From Sacculina carcini (Eukaryota; Arthropoda; Thecostraca; Sacculinidae), in assembly GCA_916048095.2 (NCBI GenBank), contig OU696577.1, positions 4,124,001 through 4,188,000 on the forward strand: a DNA stretch of 64,000 nt. The letters run 5' to 3'. Under the pieces are notes generated by a model. That model did not search any database and was not told the origin of the DNA. It saw only the letters and a list, made by a program, of their open reading frames with translations. Positions 32,471 to 41,970 of this stretch are shown in pieces. Numbering within the stretch: the first letter of the stretch is position 1; every line of letters starts with the position of its first letter. The position numbers and the translations under genes were made by a program.

Positions 32471-33208
32471 ATGGCAAGTCGGAATATCGAGGAAGGAGCT
32501 GTCAGCGGGAATTCGCCTCTGGATATCCGACTCATCCCAGAATATGACGGCAAAGGTGACCCGTCAGAATGGCTAGGCAAAGTCAGAAAGATGTGTAGAC
32601 TGAGAGGCGTCAATGACGTAGCGACAGTTGTCATGATGAGATTGACTGGAAACGCTTATGCCGTTGTTGACCGTCTCAGTTACGAGGACCAGTTGAACGT
32701 GGACAAAGTGTGTTCTGCATTGCAGCGAGCCTTCGGTCTTGATCCGTACACATCATTGGACCGATTTGTAGAGCGAAAACTCAGGGATGATGAAGTTGTC
32801 GACGTTTTTGCATCAGATTTGGAGAAATCGGGTGCCAGTTGCGGAATCACTGGAGATCTTACGTTGACGTGTGCGTTTCTCAGAGGCCTACCGGTCAGAG
32901 TGCGGGAATTTTCAAGAGCCAACGCGAATCTAGAAGGGATGAAATTCAAGGACGTCATCGAGAGGGCCCGTACGATTTTGTCGGACTTGGATAGCGCAAG
33001 CACCACCTCCGTGTCAGATTATTCGTTTGAAGCGACCCTGAAATGCTTCCATTGTGGACGCGCAGGCCACATATCGAGGAATTGTAAGTCTAGGAAACCG
33101 GTTGAAATCATATGCTATCGTTGCGGATAAAAAGGACACGTTCAAGCGGTATGTACGTTAAACGAGAAGGAGAGGCGGTGTGCGCCAGCCTCCTCTCCAA
33201 CTCAGTGA
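32471..33208 (+). pseudogene. E6 gag
   Basis: The start is taken as ATG 32471 (MASRNIEEG), 16 nt after the LTR; an upstream in-frame TTG at 32462 is unlikely. The capsid text includes DIRLIPEYDGKGDPSEWLG, FGLDPYTSLDRFVERKL and FLRGLPVRVREFS. Two zinc knuckles follow: CFHCGRAGHISRNC, and CYRCG*KGHVQAVC, which contains a TAA (33128-33130) between its Cys pair and its His. Gag would end at a TGA near 33206. Protease overlaps in the -1 frame. No convincing PBS could be assigned between 32455 and 32470. Confidence 0.85.
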
Positions 33209-36135
33209 ACCAGGCGCTGGTGACCGTGGTTGCCAAAGTGAATGATGTGTCATGTCGCGTACTAGTTGACACCGGGTGCACGAGAAGTTTGGTGCACAAA
33301 TCATTGTGTGGAAACAAAATCATGCAGATGAGAAATGATGTGTACGCCATGAACGGTGGAATGATGCGATGCGTCGGGCAGAGCAACATCGTGTTGGATG
33401 TACACGGAAAGGCAGTTGAGCTCACTGCTATTGTTGTCGCAGACCCGTTGTTTGGTCACCAATTTGTGCTCGGACTGGACGCGGTGGCTCTGCTCGGAGG
33501 TCTGTTTTTGTCAGCCAAATTGGAGTCGACGTTTGGTGTAGCATGCGGGGTCCTTTCTGAGCCACTCGAAGAGAATATTCCCGATGCTCAGAGATGCAGT
33601 GAACTCAAGGTCGAGGGAAAAGATTTTTCAGCGGAATTTCATCCTTCGCTGTGCCGATGGACGGCTCGCTGGAAGTGGTCTGGTGAACCTCCTGACCTCC
33701 CAAATAAAACAGCAGAGTACCCGATGAAATGTGACGTTCGGGCATGCTACGAAGACGAGGTGAGGTCGTGGATAGAAGAGTGTTGGTTGGTGGAACACAG
33801 CGTTGGTAAGCACGGCGATGCTAGATGACTCATACCCCTAATGGCTGTAGTACAGGCGAATAAATCGAAAGTGAGGCCTGTGCTCGATTTTCGGCAGATG
33901 AATCAGCACATCACATCCTACACAGCCGAGTCAGACGTGTGTCGGAATAAGCTGCGTGAGTGGCGGAGGTGTGGCGACAATGTGGCTCTGCTCGACTTGA
34001 AGAAGGCATATCTTCAGATACACATCTATCCGAGCCTGTGGAAGTTCCAGACGGTGATTTTTGGGGGGAAGAGGTACTGTCTCACGCGCCTAGGCTTCGG
34101 GCTGAACGTGGCGCCAGCTATATTGAAGTCTGTGGTGCAATGTGTACTTGAACAAGACAAGAAAGTCAAAGAGGCGGTCTCAGTGTATGCTGATGACATA
34201 TTGGTGAATGAGAGTGTACTCAAGGCTCATCGTGTAGCAGATCACTTCCGACGCTACGGCCTGGAGTGCAAAAGTGAAAATCGAGCAGAAGACGGCATGC
34301 GAGTTCTGGGACTTCGATTGAGGAAAGAACATGGGGAACTGAGGTGGTGCAGAGATAAGAGAATATCAGAACCACCGGTACCATTAACCCGTCGCAGTCT
34401 GTTCTCCTTCTGTGGTCGAGTGGTTGAGCATCTCCCAATCTGCGGATGGATGCGTCCAGCAGTGTCGTTCTTGAAACGTGTGGCCAACGAATCATCCAAT
34501 GGATGGGATGATATCATCGATAACGCCAGACTCTCCTCGCTGGTGAGCGACTTGGCAGCCCGCATTGAGGATAACGGTCCGGCTCGAGGTGTCTGGAAGG
34601 TGGCAGGAGAGAAAGCAGTTGTGTGGGTCGACGCTAGCCAGTTAGCCGTTGGAGCTGTGGTTCAAGTGAACGGTGAAATCATAGAGGACGGAAGTTGGAT
34701 ACGCGGTAAAAGCGCCGCCCACATAAATCTTGCTGAACCTGACGCGCTGTTGAAGGGTCTCAACATGGCCGTAGTGTGGCGGATGAGTGAGATAGAATTC
34801 AAGACTGACTCGAAAACCGTTTTCCACTGGGTCAGTGACACACTGAGTGGACTAACGCGGGTCAAAACCATAGCAGCCAGCGAGCTCCTCATCCGCAGAA
34901 GGCTAGAAACTCTGAAGTAGGTGCGAGACGAGCTGGGTCTCAAGTTGTCTGTGTCTCTAGTGTCTACGTCAAAAAACCTGGCTGATCGTTTGACTCGTCT
35001 GCCTCATTCATGGACAAGAGTTGGTGAGGCTGCCGGCGCAGTGATATCCGAAAATTCCCGGACCCCCGCAACACTCACGGATGTTAAGAACGTTCACAAC
35101 GACGCCGGACATCCTGGAGTTCGTCGAACGCTGTATTTTTCACGGAGACGCTTCGGAGACGCGAGGAGAAGAGACGCTGCTCAAGTAGTTTGAGAATGCG
35201 ACATCTGCAAGGCTATTGATCCTGCGCCCATCAAATGGCCCGGCGGACAACTATCTGTAGGTGAAACGTGGAAGAGAATTGCGCTGGATGTTACGCATTA
35301 TCAAGGTCATCACTACCTGACGCTGATCGACTGCGGCCCATCGCGCTTCGCCATCTGGAGGAAGCTGGCCTCCGAGACAGCATCTTGCGTTGTGTCCCAT
35401 CTACAAAGCGTATTATTTGAACGCGGCGCTCCGTCAGAATGTATTGTGGACAATGGCACCCAGTTTCGCAGTGGCGAGTTCAGGCGATTGCTGCACGAGT
35501 GGAACGTGTCCGTGTGGTTTCGGTGCGCATATAGACCACAAGGAAATGCCATTGTCGAGAGGAGCCATAGGAGCGTGAAAGTGATAGCGGCAAGGAAGCG
35601 GTGTTCGATCCAGGAGGCGGTGTATCGATACAATGTATCACCGCAGGATGATGTCAACGAAGCATCGACACCGGCTAGTCAAGTGTATCGCTACAATGTG
35701 AAGGTGAAAAACGTCGATCACACAGCGGGCAGTGAACAACCGAACGGAGGCTCACGCAGACGAGGAAGCGGGTACGACGTCGGCAACAGGGTCTGGGTCA
35801 GACGAGCCGGAGCAAGATGTGATTCTCATTCTTCGCCCGGTGTGGTCACCTCGCAAGTTTCAGATCATTCCGTGGAAGTTGACGGCATTCCGATCCATGT
35901 GAGAGACATCAGACCGCGTGGCGGGGCAACATCCGTGGACCAGGAAGGCCGGGCGTCCCAAGGTGATCCCGAGAGAACTGTTGAATCATCACCTGAGTCG
36001 ATGTCAGCTCGCCATTCTGAAGCGGAGGCTGGTGGACAGGAACAGACTGTGAGGAGGAGCAAACGACGGAGGTGGCCTAGAACGTGTGCGACTTGTGATT
36101 CCTGTGAATCAGGGGTGGATGTGGTAAATGAGTGA
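33131..36135 (+). pseudogene. E6 pol: protease, RT, RNase H, integrase
   Basis: One continuous frame is interrupted only by TGA 33826-33828, TAG 34918-34920 and TGA 35191-35193. Protease: CRVLVDTGCTRSLVHK and HQFVLGLDAVALLGG. RT: LIPLMAVVQANKSKVRPVLD, VALLDLKKAYLQIHI, RLGFGLNVAPAIL and VYADDILVNES. RNase H: VWVDASQLAVGAVVQ, HINLAEPDALLKG, FKTDSKTVFHWV and NLADRLTRL. Integrase: HNDAGHPGVRRTLYFSRR, CDICKAIDPAP, and the triad in IALDVTHY, CIVDNGTQF and NAIVERSHR. The C-terminus has VGNRVWVRRAGARC and a basic tail SKRRRWPRT. The RT, RNase H and integrase catalytic residues are all intact. Confidence 0.88.
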
Positions 36136-36536
36136 TGGTAGTCGCGAAGCAGCGTTGGCGCTATGCGCGTGCGTTCGTCCTTGAAACGGGCGCGTATGAG
36201 TGATAGCAGAGCGAGCGGTGGAAAGAGCGTTGTGTGTTGCAACGGGTGTCAGACGTCATGCGGTACGTTGCCATGGTGACGATGGTGCCGTGCGCACGAG
36301 CGTATTGCGTATGTATGTGTGTCTGTAGTTTGGCGAGCGACTGTATGAGGCAGTGCGTGTTGGGGGAGCGAGGCGTCGCGTGTGGTGCTGTTTGCGAGAA
36401 GTGTTGTGTCGCGAGTAGTGTTGTATTCTGAATAGTGTGCGTGCGAGTAGTGTGCCTTGCGTGTAGTGCTTTGTTGTGCTGTTATTCGTGTCATATAATT
36501 TTTCGCGTATCGTCCCCAATACATACATCTGTTACA
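36120..36536 (+). repeat. E6 3' LTR
   Basis: 417 bp, tgtggtaaatg to catctgttaca, following the purine tract. The pol open frame runs a few codons into it. A 65-codon open frame occurs identically in both LTRs but has no gene-like content. Confidence 0.93.
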
Positions 36537-36541
36537 GATAG

Positions 36542-39023
36542 AACCACATTCGTCCCAGGAGAGCTGCCAGCGAGAACGGATAAAACGATGTATAATAGGA
36601 TACAAGTCCGAATACGGAATTGGAAAGTTAAAATAAAATGAATAAAAGTATCGTTCAGCAGCTCTTTTTGCGGCTCTGTCAGCTCGCTCGTTGCCCAAAA
36701 TACCAATATGGGCCCGAATCCAGCAGAACTTTACACGCTTGCCCTGGTGGTGGATGATTTCGAGAGAGATAAAAATCCTCTGTATAAGAGGATGTAAGGA
36801 GAAAGACGATAATGAAGTTAAAGCACTAAGGGAGTCGGATAGAACTGAAAACAATTTAAATGAAGATGAGCGAATATAAACCAGGGCCAGCAGGATAGCG
36901 TAAAGTTCAGCCGTGTAAATGGAAGCGCTCGGTGGCAGCGTGCTCGAGCGGCACGTACCTCCACTTATAAACGCACAACCCATACCACTGGCCGACTTAG
37001 ATCCATCAGTGTACACGGCAGTATACCGTCCGTAAGAATGAATTCGCTCCAGTGTGTTTGAGCGAAGCACACTGGGCACTGTACGGTGTTTTGGCAGAGC
37101 TGCTAGCGAGACGTCGACCTAGGGTGTGACCAATTCCCAGGCTGACTCCGCCGTGTATTCTTGTCTGAGGACGTCGTTAGCACCCATCCTACATGAACCC
37201 AGCAGTGCCTTCATTTTGCTGCAGAACAGCACAGAACACTGAGGTACTGGAAGGTGCTGCTGCTCAGACACATGATGGGAAAACACCACGCCATACGCGG
37301 GGTTTTCATGGGTACTTGCCAGCTTGGAAGAATAACGCATGCCCAGCTCTTGACGACGGAACGCCAGCGGAGCCTCATCAGCCTCAACAAGGAGGCTGAC
37401 GATTGGCGACGTGCGAACCGCGCCGGTGGCAATGCGTATCCCTGCGTGGTGTACGACACTCAAACGGCTTTTTGCTGACTCCGAAGCCAGATCATATACG
37501 ATGCTTGCGTAATCGAGACGCGATCTGACTAACGAGCGGTACAGAAGGAGAAGAGACAGTCGATCTGCTCCATACCGCATGCGGGAAACAGTCTTCAGCA
37601 CATTCAGTACCTTTAGACATGTGGTTCTCAGCTGTGAAATATGGTCGGTGTAGGTCAAACGCGAGTCCAACGTGACCCCTAAAAACCGAACCGTGCGTTT
37701 GAATTAGACAGCACTGCCGTACAATTCCACTTCCATGTCAGGGCAGGCACCTCGACGGCGGCAGAATTGTACACCGACCGTCTTGGACGTTGAGAAGCGA
37801 AAGCCGTTACGCGTTCCCCAAGTCTCTATTTTATTCACCGCCAGCTGCAGTTGACGCTGGAGAGCAACAGTGCTGCGGGAATAACACCATACGGCGAAGT
37901 CGTCCACAAATAGAGACCGTCCAATCGAGGGAGGCAAATGATTGTCAATGTCGTTGACCATTATGGCAAAAAGGGCCACGCTGAGCACACTACCCTGTGG
38001 AACGCCTTCTGCCTGATTGAACGGACGAGACAGGGAATTCTCCACACTCACACAGAATCTGCGGTGCAAAAGGAAATTGTGTACGAACCTCCCCATGTTG
38101 CCTCTGACACCACAGCGATGCAGTTTGCGAAGAATTCCATGTCGCCATGTGGTGTAATATGCCTTTTCGATGTCAAAGAATATCGCCTCGACGTGGTGAC
38201 CTCGCGTGAAACTTTCACGTACGCGAGAGTCGATGGTCACCAAGTGGTCTAACGTTGATCGACCCTGGCGAAATCCGCACTGAGCATCATTGAACAGCCG
38301 ACCGCGTTCCAGAAACCATACCAGCCGTCTGCAAACTATTTTCTCAAACAGTTTGCAGAGACTGGAGGTCAGCGATATCGGGCGATAGTCAGACGGGTGA
38401 TCGCCCGATTTGCCCTGTTTCGTGATGGGTATCACGATTGCCCGTCGCCAGGAGCCTGGAAACTGCCCACCATCCCACAGATCATTGAAGACCTGCAGCA
38501 AGGTGGACAGCACTGCGGGCGACAGACGTTTCAGCATGAGGTTGTGAACCTCATTAGGGCCTTCAGCCACATCGCGAAGCGATCGCAAGGCTGTTCTCAG
38601 CTCAGATGCAGAAAAATCGCTGTTAATTGGCAGCTGACAGTTGGTGGAGAAATCAACGGGTGATCTCTCGCACTGCTGTTTGATCGCCGCAAAATCAGGG
38701 TCGTCTACGTTTGCACGACAGCGCTCCGCTAAATATCGGACAATTTTGTCAGCAACATGCTCCGGATTTATCACGTCCACGCCACTGATCTTCAGAGAAG
38801 TCAGTGGAGTGGTACGGTACTTCCCAGAGATGCGCTTTATACGGTCCCATATGGTGGATATAGGACAATGCCGATTAATGCTGGACACATAGGACACCCA
38901 CGAGGCCCGCTTCGCCTCGCGAAAGGTCCATCGAGCTTGAGCGCGAGCGTGGCGAAAGCAAAGCATGTTTGCCACCGTGCTGTTGCGCCGGACGCCACCC
39001 CAGCAACGACGTCGCTCTCGCAA
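36542..39023 (-). pseudogene. LINE-C ORF2: reverse transcriptase and RNase H
   Basis: RT blocks from 39023 down: DVAEGPNEVHNLMLKRL, VIPITKQGKSGDHPSDYRPI, FGFR-like QCGFRQGRSTLDHLV, IFFDIEKAYYTTW, AEGVPQGSVLSVALF and RSLFVDDFAVW. The active site is FVDD, where F/YADD is usual. After a TAA (37704-37706) the thumb follows (VTLDSRLTYTDHISQLR, YGADRLSLLLLYRSLVRS). After a TAG (37119-37121) comes RNase H: AVYTDGSKSASGMGCAF, IYTAELYAILLAL, VLSDSLSALTSL and WIRAHIGILGNERADRAAK. The frame is otherwise continuous until E6 interrupts it at LSWDECGSI. Confidence 0.85.
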
Positions 39024-39560
39024 CGCCGCGGAATGCTCTGTTTGGCACAGGTGACAATGGCCTCAGTAAAATTTTCGACGCTGGGTCGAAGTGTGGGGTT
39101 GCCCATGGCTTCCGGTGTCAAGCAATCATAGCGGACCCAATCAGCTCGTTTGAAATTCCATCTCTGTTGTCGTGTACCTAGGTACCTCATTGAGACAGAT
39201 CCATATAGGGAAGTGGTCACTCCCAAAGAGATTGTTCTCAACGGTCCAGTTCGTGGATGCCTGCAGAGACTCCACAGACTGAGGTCCAGAGCGGACATGC
39301 TTCCCGATGACATGGTGCAATGCGTATATGTGCTTGTGTTTTAAATACATATGTCTAAAACAGTTATAATATCCTCCATAATAAATCCACGGCTACAATA
39401 TGCATCACAACCCCAAAAAGGGTTGTGAGCATAAAATTCGCCTAAAACATAAAAAGGGGGTGTAAGTGAATTGATTAAAAACTCGACGTCAGCCCTTGGG
39501 AACGGGCGCCCAGGCGGCAGGTACAATAAGCACACACTCCCCTCACTTTAAAGGTAACAG
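38837..39560 (-). pseudogene. LINE-C ORF2: endonuclease remnant
   Basis: The text begins VCLLYLPPGRPFPRADVEFL, then PFYVLGEFYAHNPFWGCDA, where the usual active-site block is GDFNAHN: Asp is Glu and Asn is Tyr here. SDHFPIWICL carries the final SDH motif. The first 90 or so residues, with the other active-site blocks, are missing between 39560 and ORF1, and frames change near 39313-39350. The domain is inactive. Confidence 0.75.
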
Positions 39561-39599
39561 CTCCCGTTAAAATGGCGCATATACACTGAAAACTAGGAG

Positions 39600-41206
39600 G
39601 CACAGGTACCTAATCGCATCTCTTGGCCGATCGTCCTCTCTCCGCGTCAGGTGGGGACCCACTTGGAGAGGCCGAGAGCTTCCGCTTAGAGGAACTCTCC
39701 ACCTCCATAGTAGTGGTGGGAGTCGCTCCGTCGTGTGCGGAAGGCGGTGCGCTAGCAACCTCGGAGCGAGGAGAAGCAGGGACCGCGCTCGCTTTGTGAC
39801 CGGGAGATGATCGCCGGTCACTCCTCGGCGAGGCTGACTTGACTGAACGGCGGCTCTTGTGATGAACCACCGTCCAGTCTCCGGATTTCCTCCGGCCCGG
39901 AGACGACCGCTCTGCTGGCTTGGAAGCCTGCTGAGCGGCCGGTTTTTTGCCGCCTGACTAACCGGCATCGCTGCCGATTTGCCAGCACGGTCCGTCGGCC
40001 GGTTGCCCGGCCGATCGGCGACCCACTGAGCGGCCGCCTTGGGCCGCTGGGCTGCAGACGTTAGGGGCCGCTGGATCGCGGTCGCCTTGGACCGCTGGGA
40101 TGCGGCCGTTGGCGACCGCGGCGCGGCAGTCCCCTCAGACCGCCGATCAACCGGTATTGGTTCATGATCATGTGTATCAGCCTCATGTACGACCAGTTTC
40201 AAGCCCATTCGTCCCGCCAGCTTCAAGAAGTTTCCAACAGTCAGCTTCTCCAGAAACGAGTCGACAGATTGTGGAGGCTGAGCCTCCTTAGTGACTACGC
40301 CGACATAGGACGGGCCTGATGGATGCGAGCTGCGATATACAGCACGCGCCTCGCCGAAACTGCAGCGCTGGGCAGCGCGGTTAGCCAGAATTTCTTTTTC
40401 TTTCAGACATTCCGGGCAGTCACGCGACGAGGACGCATGACCGCTGCTCCTGCAATTGACGCAGAAATACTCATTGTCACAATCAGCAGCGGTGTGCCGT
40501 TCGGATGAGCAGCGTCCGCAGATCTCAGCACGGTTGCAGCGGGAGCTCGTATGCCCGAAACGTTGGCACCTGTAACATCGCTTTGGGTTGGGTACGTAGG
40601 GCGGACACGGATACGCTGACGGATGTCACCGATCTTGATGTCGTCCGGCAGAACAGCACCGTCAAACGTGAGGAAGAAAGAGTGCGTTGGCACCTCGCTA
40701 CCCTCACGCCGTCGGACGATGCGCTCCACGCGGATGACACCCTGTGATGCCAATCCGTCGCAAATCTCCTCATCATCGACACCCTCTAGCGCACGACAGA
40801 ACAGAACACCTCTGGCGTGGTTCAATGTCGAGTGCGCAAACACCGAGATGGTGGTACTCACCCAACGCTTGTTTTCGCCCGTACCCACGCGATAACGGAA
40901 AGTTGCCTTTATCGCGCAGGCTGCTGCCGTCTCAGTGCCGTAGTTCACCATCAACGATCCATCTCTCTGCCGGCTGGTTTCGAGAGGCACGTCTCCGTTG
41001 TTCCTGAATCCATCCAGACGACGGAACGAGCTCAAAGATGACAGCTTCATCTTCTCATCGGTGCTGGCAAACACCAACACCATCGGAGTGGGAACAACAC
41101 GAGTGTCGTCTTGGTCGTGTCTCAATGTACGACCACCTTTCGGCGGCCGTGGCCGATCGCCCGATGGACGACCAGCAGTTGGGGTGGTTGTAGGTTTTGA
41201 CACCAT
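39600..41206 (-). pseudogene. LINE-C ORF1 (Gag-like protein)
   Basis: An ATG at 41206 starts MVSKPTTTPTAGRP. The first frame carries TPMVLVFASTDEKMKLSSLS and then an RRM-like region with LPDDIKIGDIRQRIRVRP. Frames then change near 40600, and a Cys-rich stretch between about 40590 and 40420 corresponds to the knuckles of I-like LINE ORF1. The C-terminal part is Pro/Arg/Ser-rich with short repeats around AAAQRPKA. It coats the LINE RNA. At least two frameshifts are present. Confidence 0.7.
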
Positions 41207-41966
41207 GACTTGTTTGTTTGTCTCTGCGCACACGACCACCCACCTCTGCACGGGACCCTACTGGGGGGACGGGCAGAGCCAGCATGGGATGCCACGCCAG
41301 TGGTGGTGCGCGCTGTACGGACAACGAATACCCCTGAGCTCGCTGCGAGCTCCGCCCGGTACGAGTCCGCGGGAGCTACAGCGCCGGGTCCGGACCAGTG
41401 ACCCCCACCGGTCCATCTGGACTCGGCAGCTGCAGCCCCACTGTAAACGGCGGACACTGCACCGTGCGGCACCCCCCTCGAGCACCAGGCACCTCACCCT
41501 GGACCCTCTTGAGCCCTATCCGGCCACCCGTGCCGGTGTCGGACCAGTCTCTCCACTGTAGAGGAGCCAAACAGCGGCCCCGTCGGGGTTTGGCGCGCAG
41601 GCCAAAGACAAGTGTTGCGTCACGCCACCACTATACCCCGGGTGGCGTGACACTCAGCGGCCAGGATCCTGTTTGCCGATCCGACGGGGGAGAGTTTCCA
41701 GATGGCCGTTGGCTACTACACAGCTCATCCGCCCTTTGACATGTCTTGTTTTTCTTCCTGCTGGGTGTCTGTCCACCCTCCTCACTGGCATAGGCCAGTG
41801 GGGGGCCGGATTAGTCGCCGACATTCCGACCATGCGGCTGGTTGTACCGGGTTACATGTTACCAGTAGCAGGCCGAGACCTGACCAGACATGTCTGCCTT
41901 TAGTCGCCTTTTACGACACGCGGCAGCTACGGCGGCAGAATTCTAACCCCCCTACTGCAGGGGGGC
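41207..41966 (-). other. LINE-C 5' UTR
   Basis: GC-rich leader on the minus strand starting near a ccccctgcagtagggggg palindrome (about 41948-41966). It includes tgtcgtaaaaggcgactaaa, a phrase I recognise from 5' leaders of I-like LINEs. No open frame in it is convincing. Confidence 0.55.
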
Positions 41967-41970
41967 TCCA

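Larger units (their letters stand above)
32038..36536 (+). mobile_element. E6: young full-length family-A LTR retrotransposon
   Basis: Two 417-bp LTRs (32038-32454, 36120-36536) differ at only two positions. GATAG before (32033-32037) and after (36537-36541) is a 5-bp target duplication inside LINE-C. Internally there are gag, protease, RT, RNase H and integrase in normal Gypsy order and a polypurine tract (aatcaggggtgga) before the 3' LTR. Despite the near-identical LTRs the coding part holds four in-frame stops. Confidence 0.93.
31524..41966 (-). mobile_element. LINE-C: I-like LINE with RNase H, split by E6
   Basis: On the minus strand: 5' UTR (41966-41207), ORF1 (41206-39600), endonuclease remnant, RT, RNase H, C-terminal Cys/His region and 3' UTR ending in a tetranucleotide tail. 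E6 lies within the RNase H-to-C-terminus linker with a GATAG duplication; removing E6 rejoins WDECGSI directly to KLEAVKPEVGHW. The endonuclease N-terminus is missing, so the copy is internally deleted. Several stops and frameshifts inactivate it. Confidence 0.82.

Noticed and set aside
8941..36135. Stop-codon reassignment in the host
   Set aside because: TAA, TAG and TGA all appear as interruptions, and the RFWD3-like gene ends normally with TAG; decay or readthrough is simpler.
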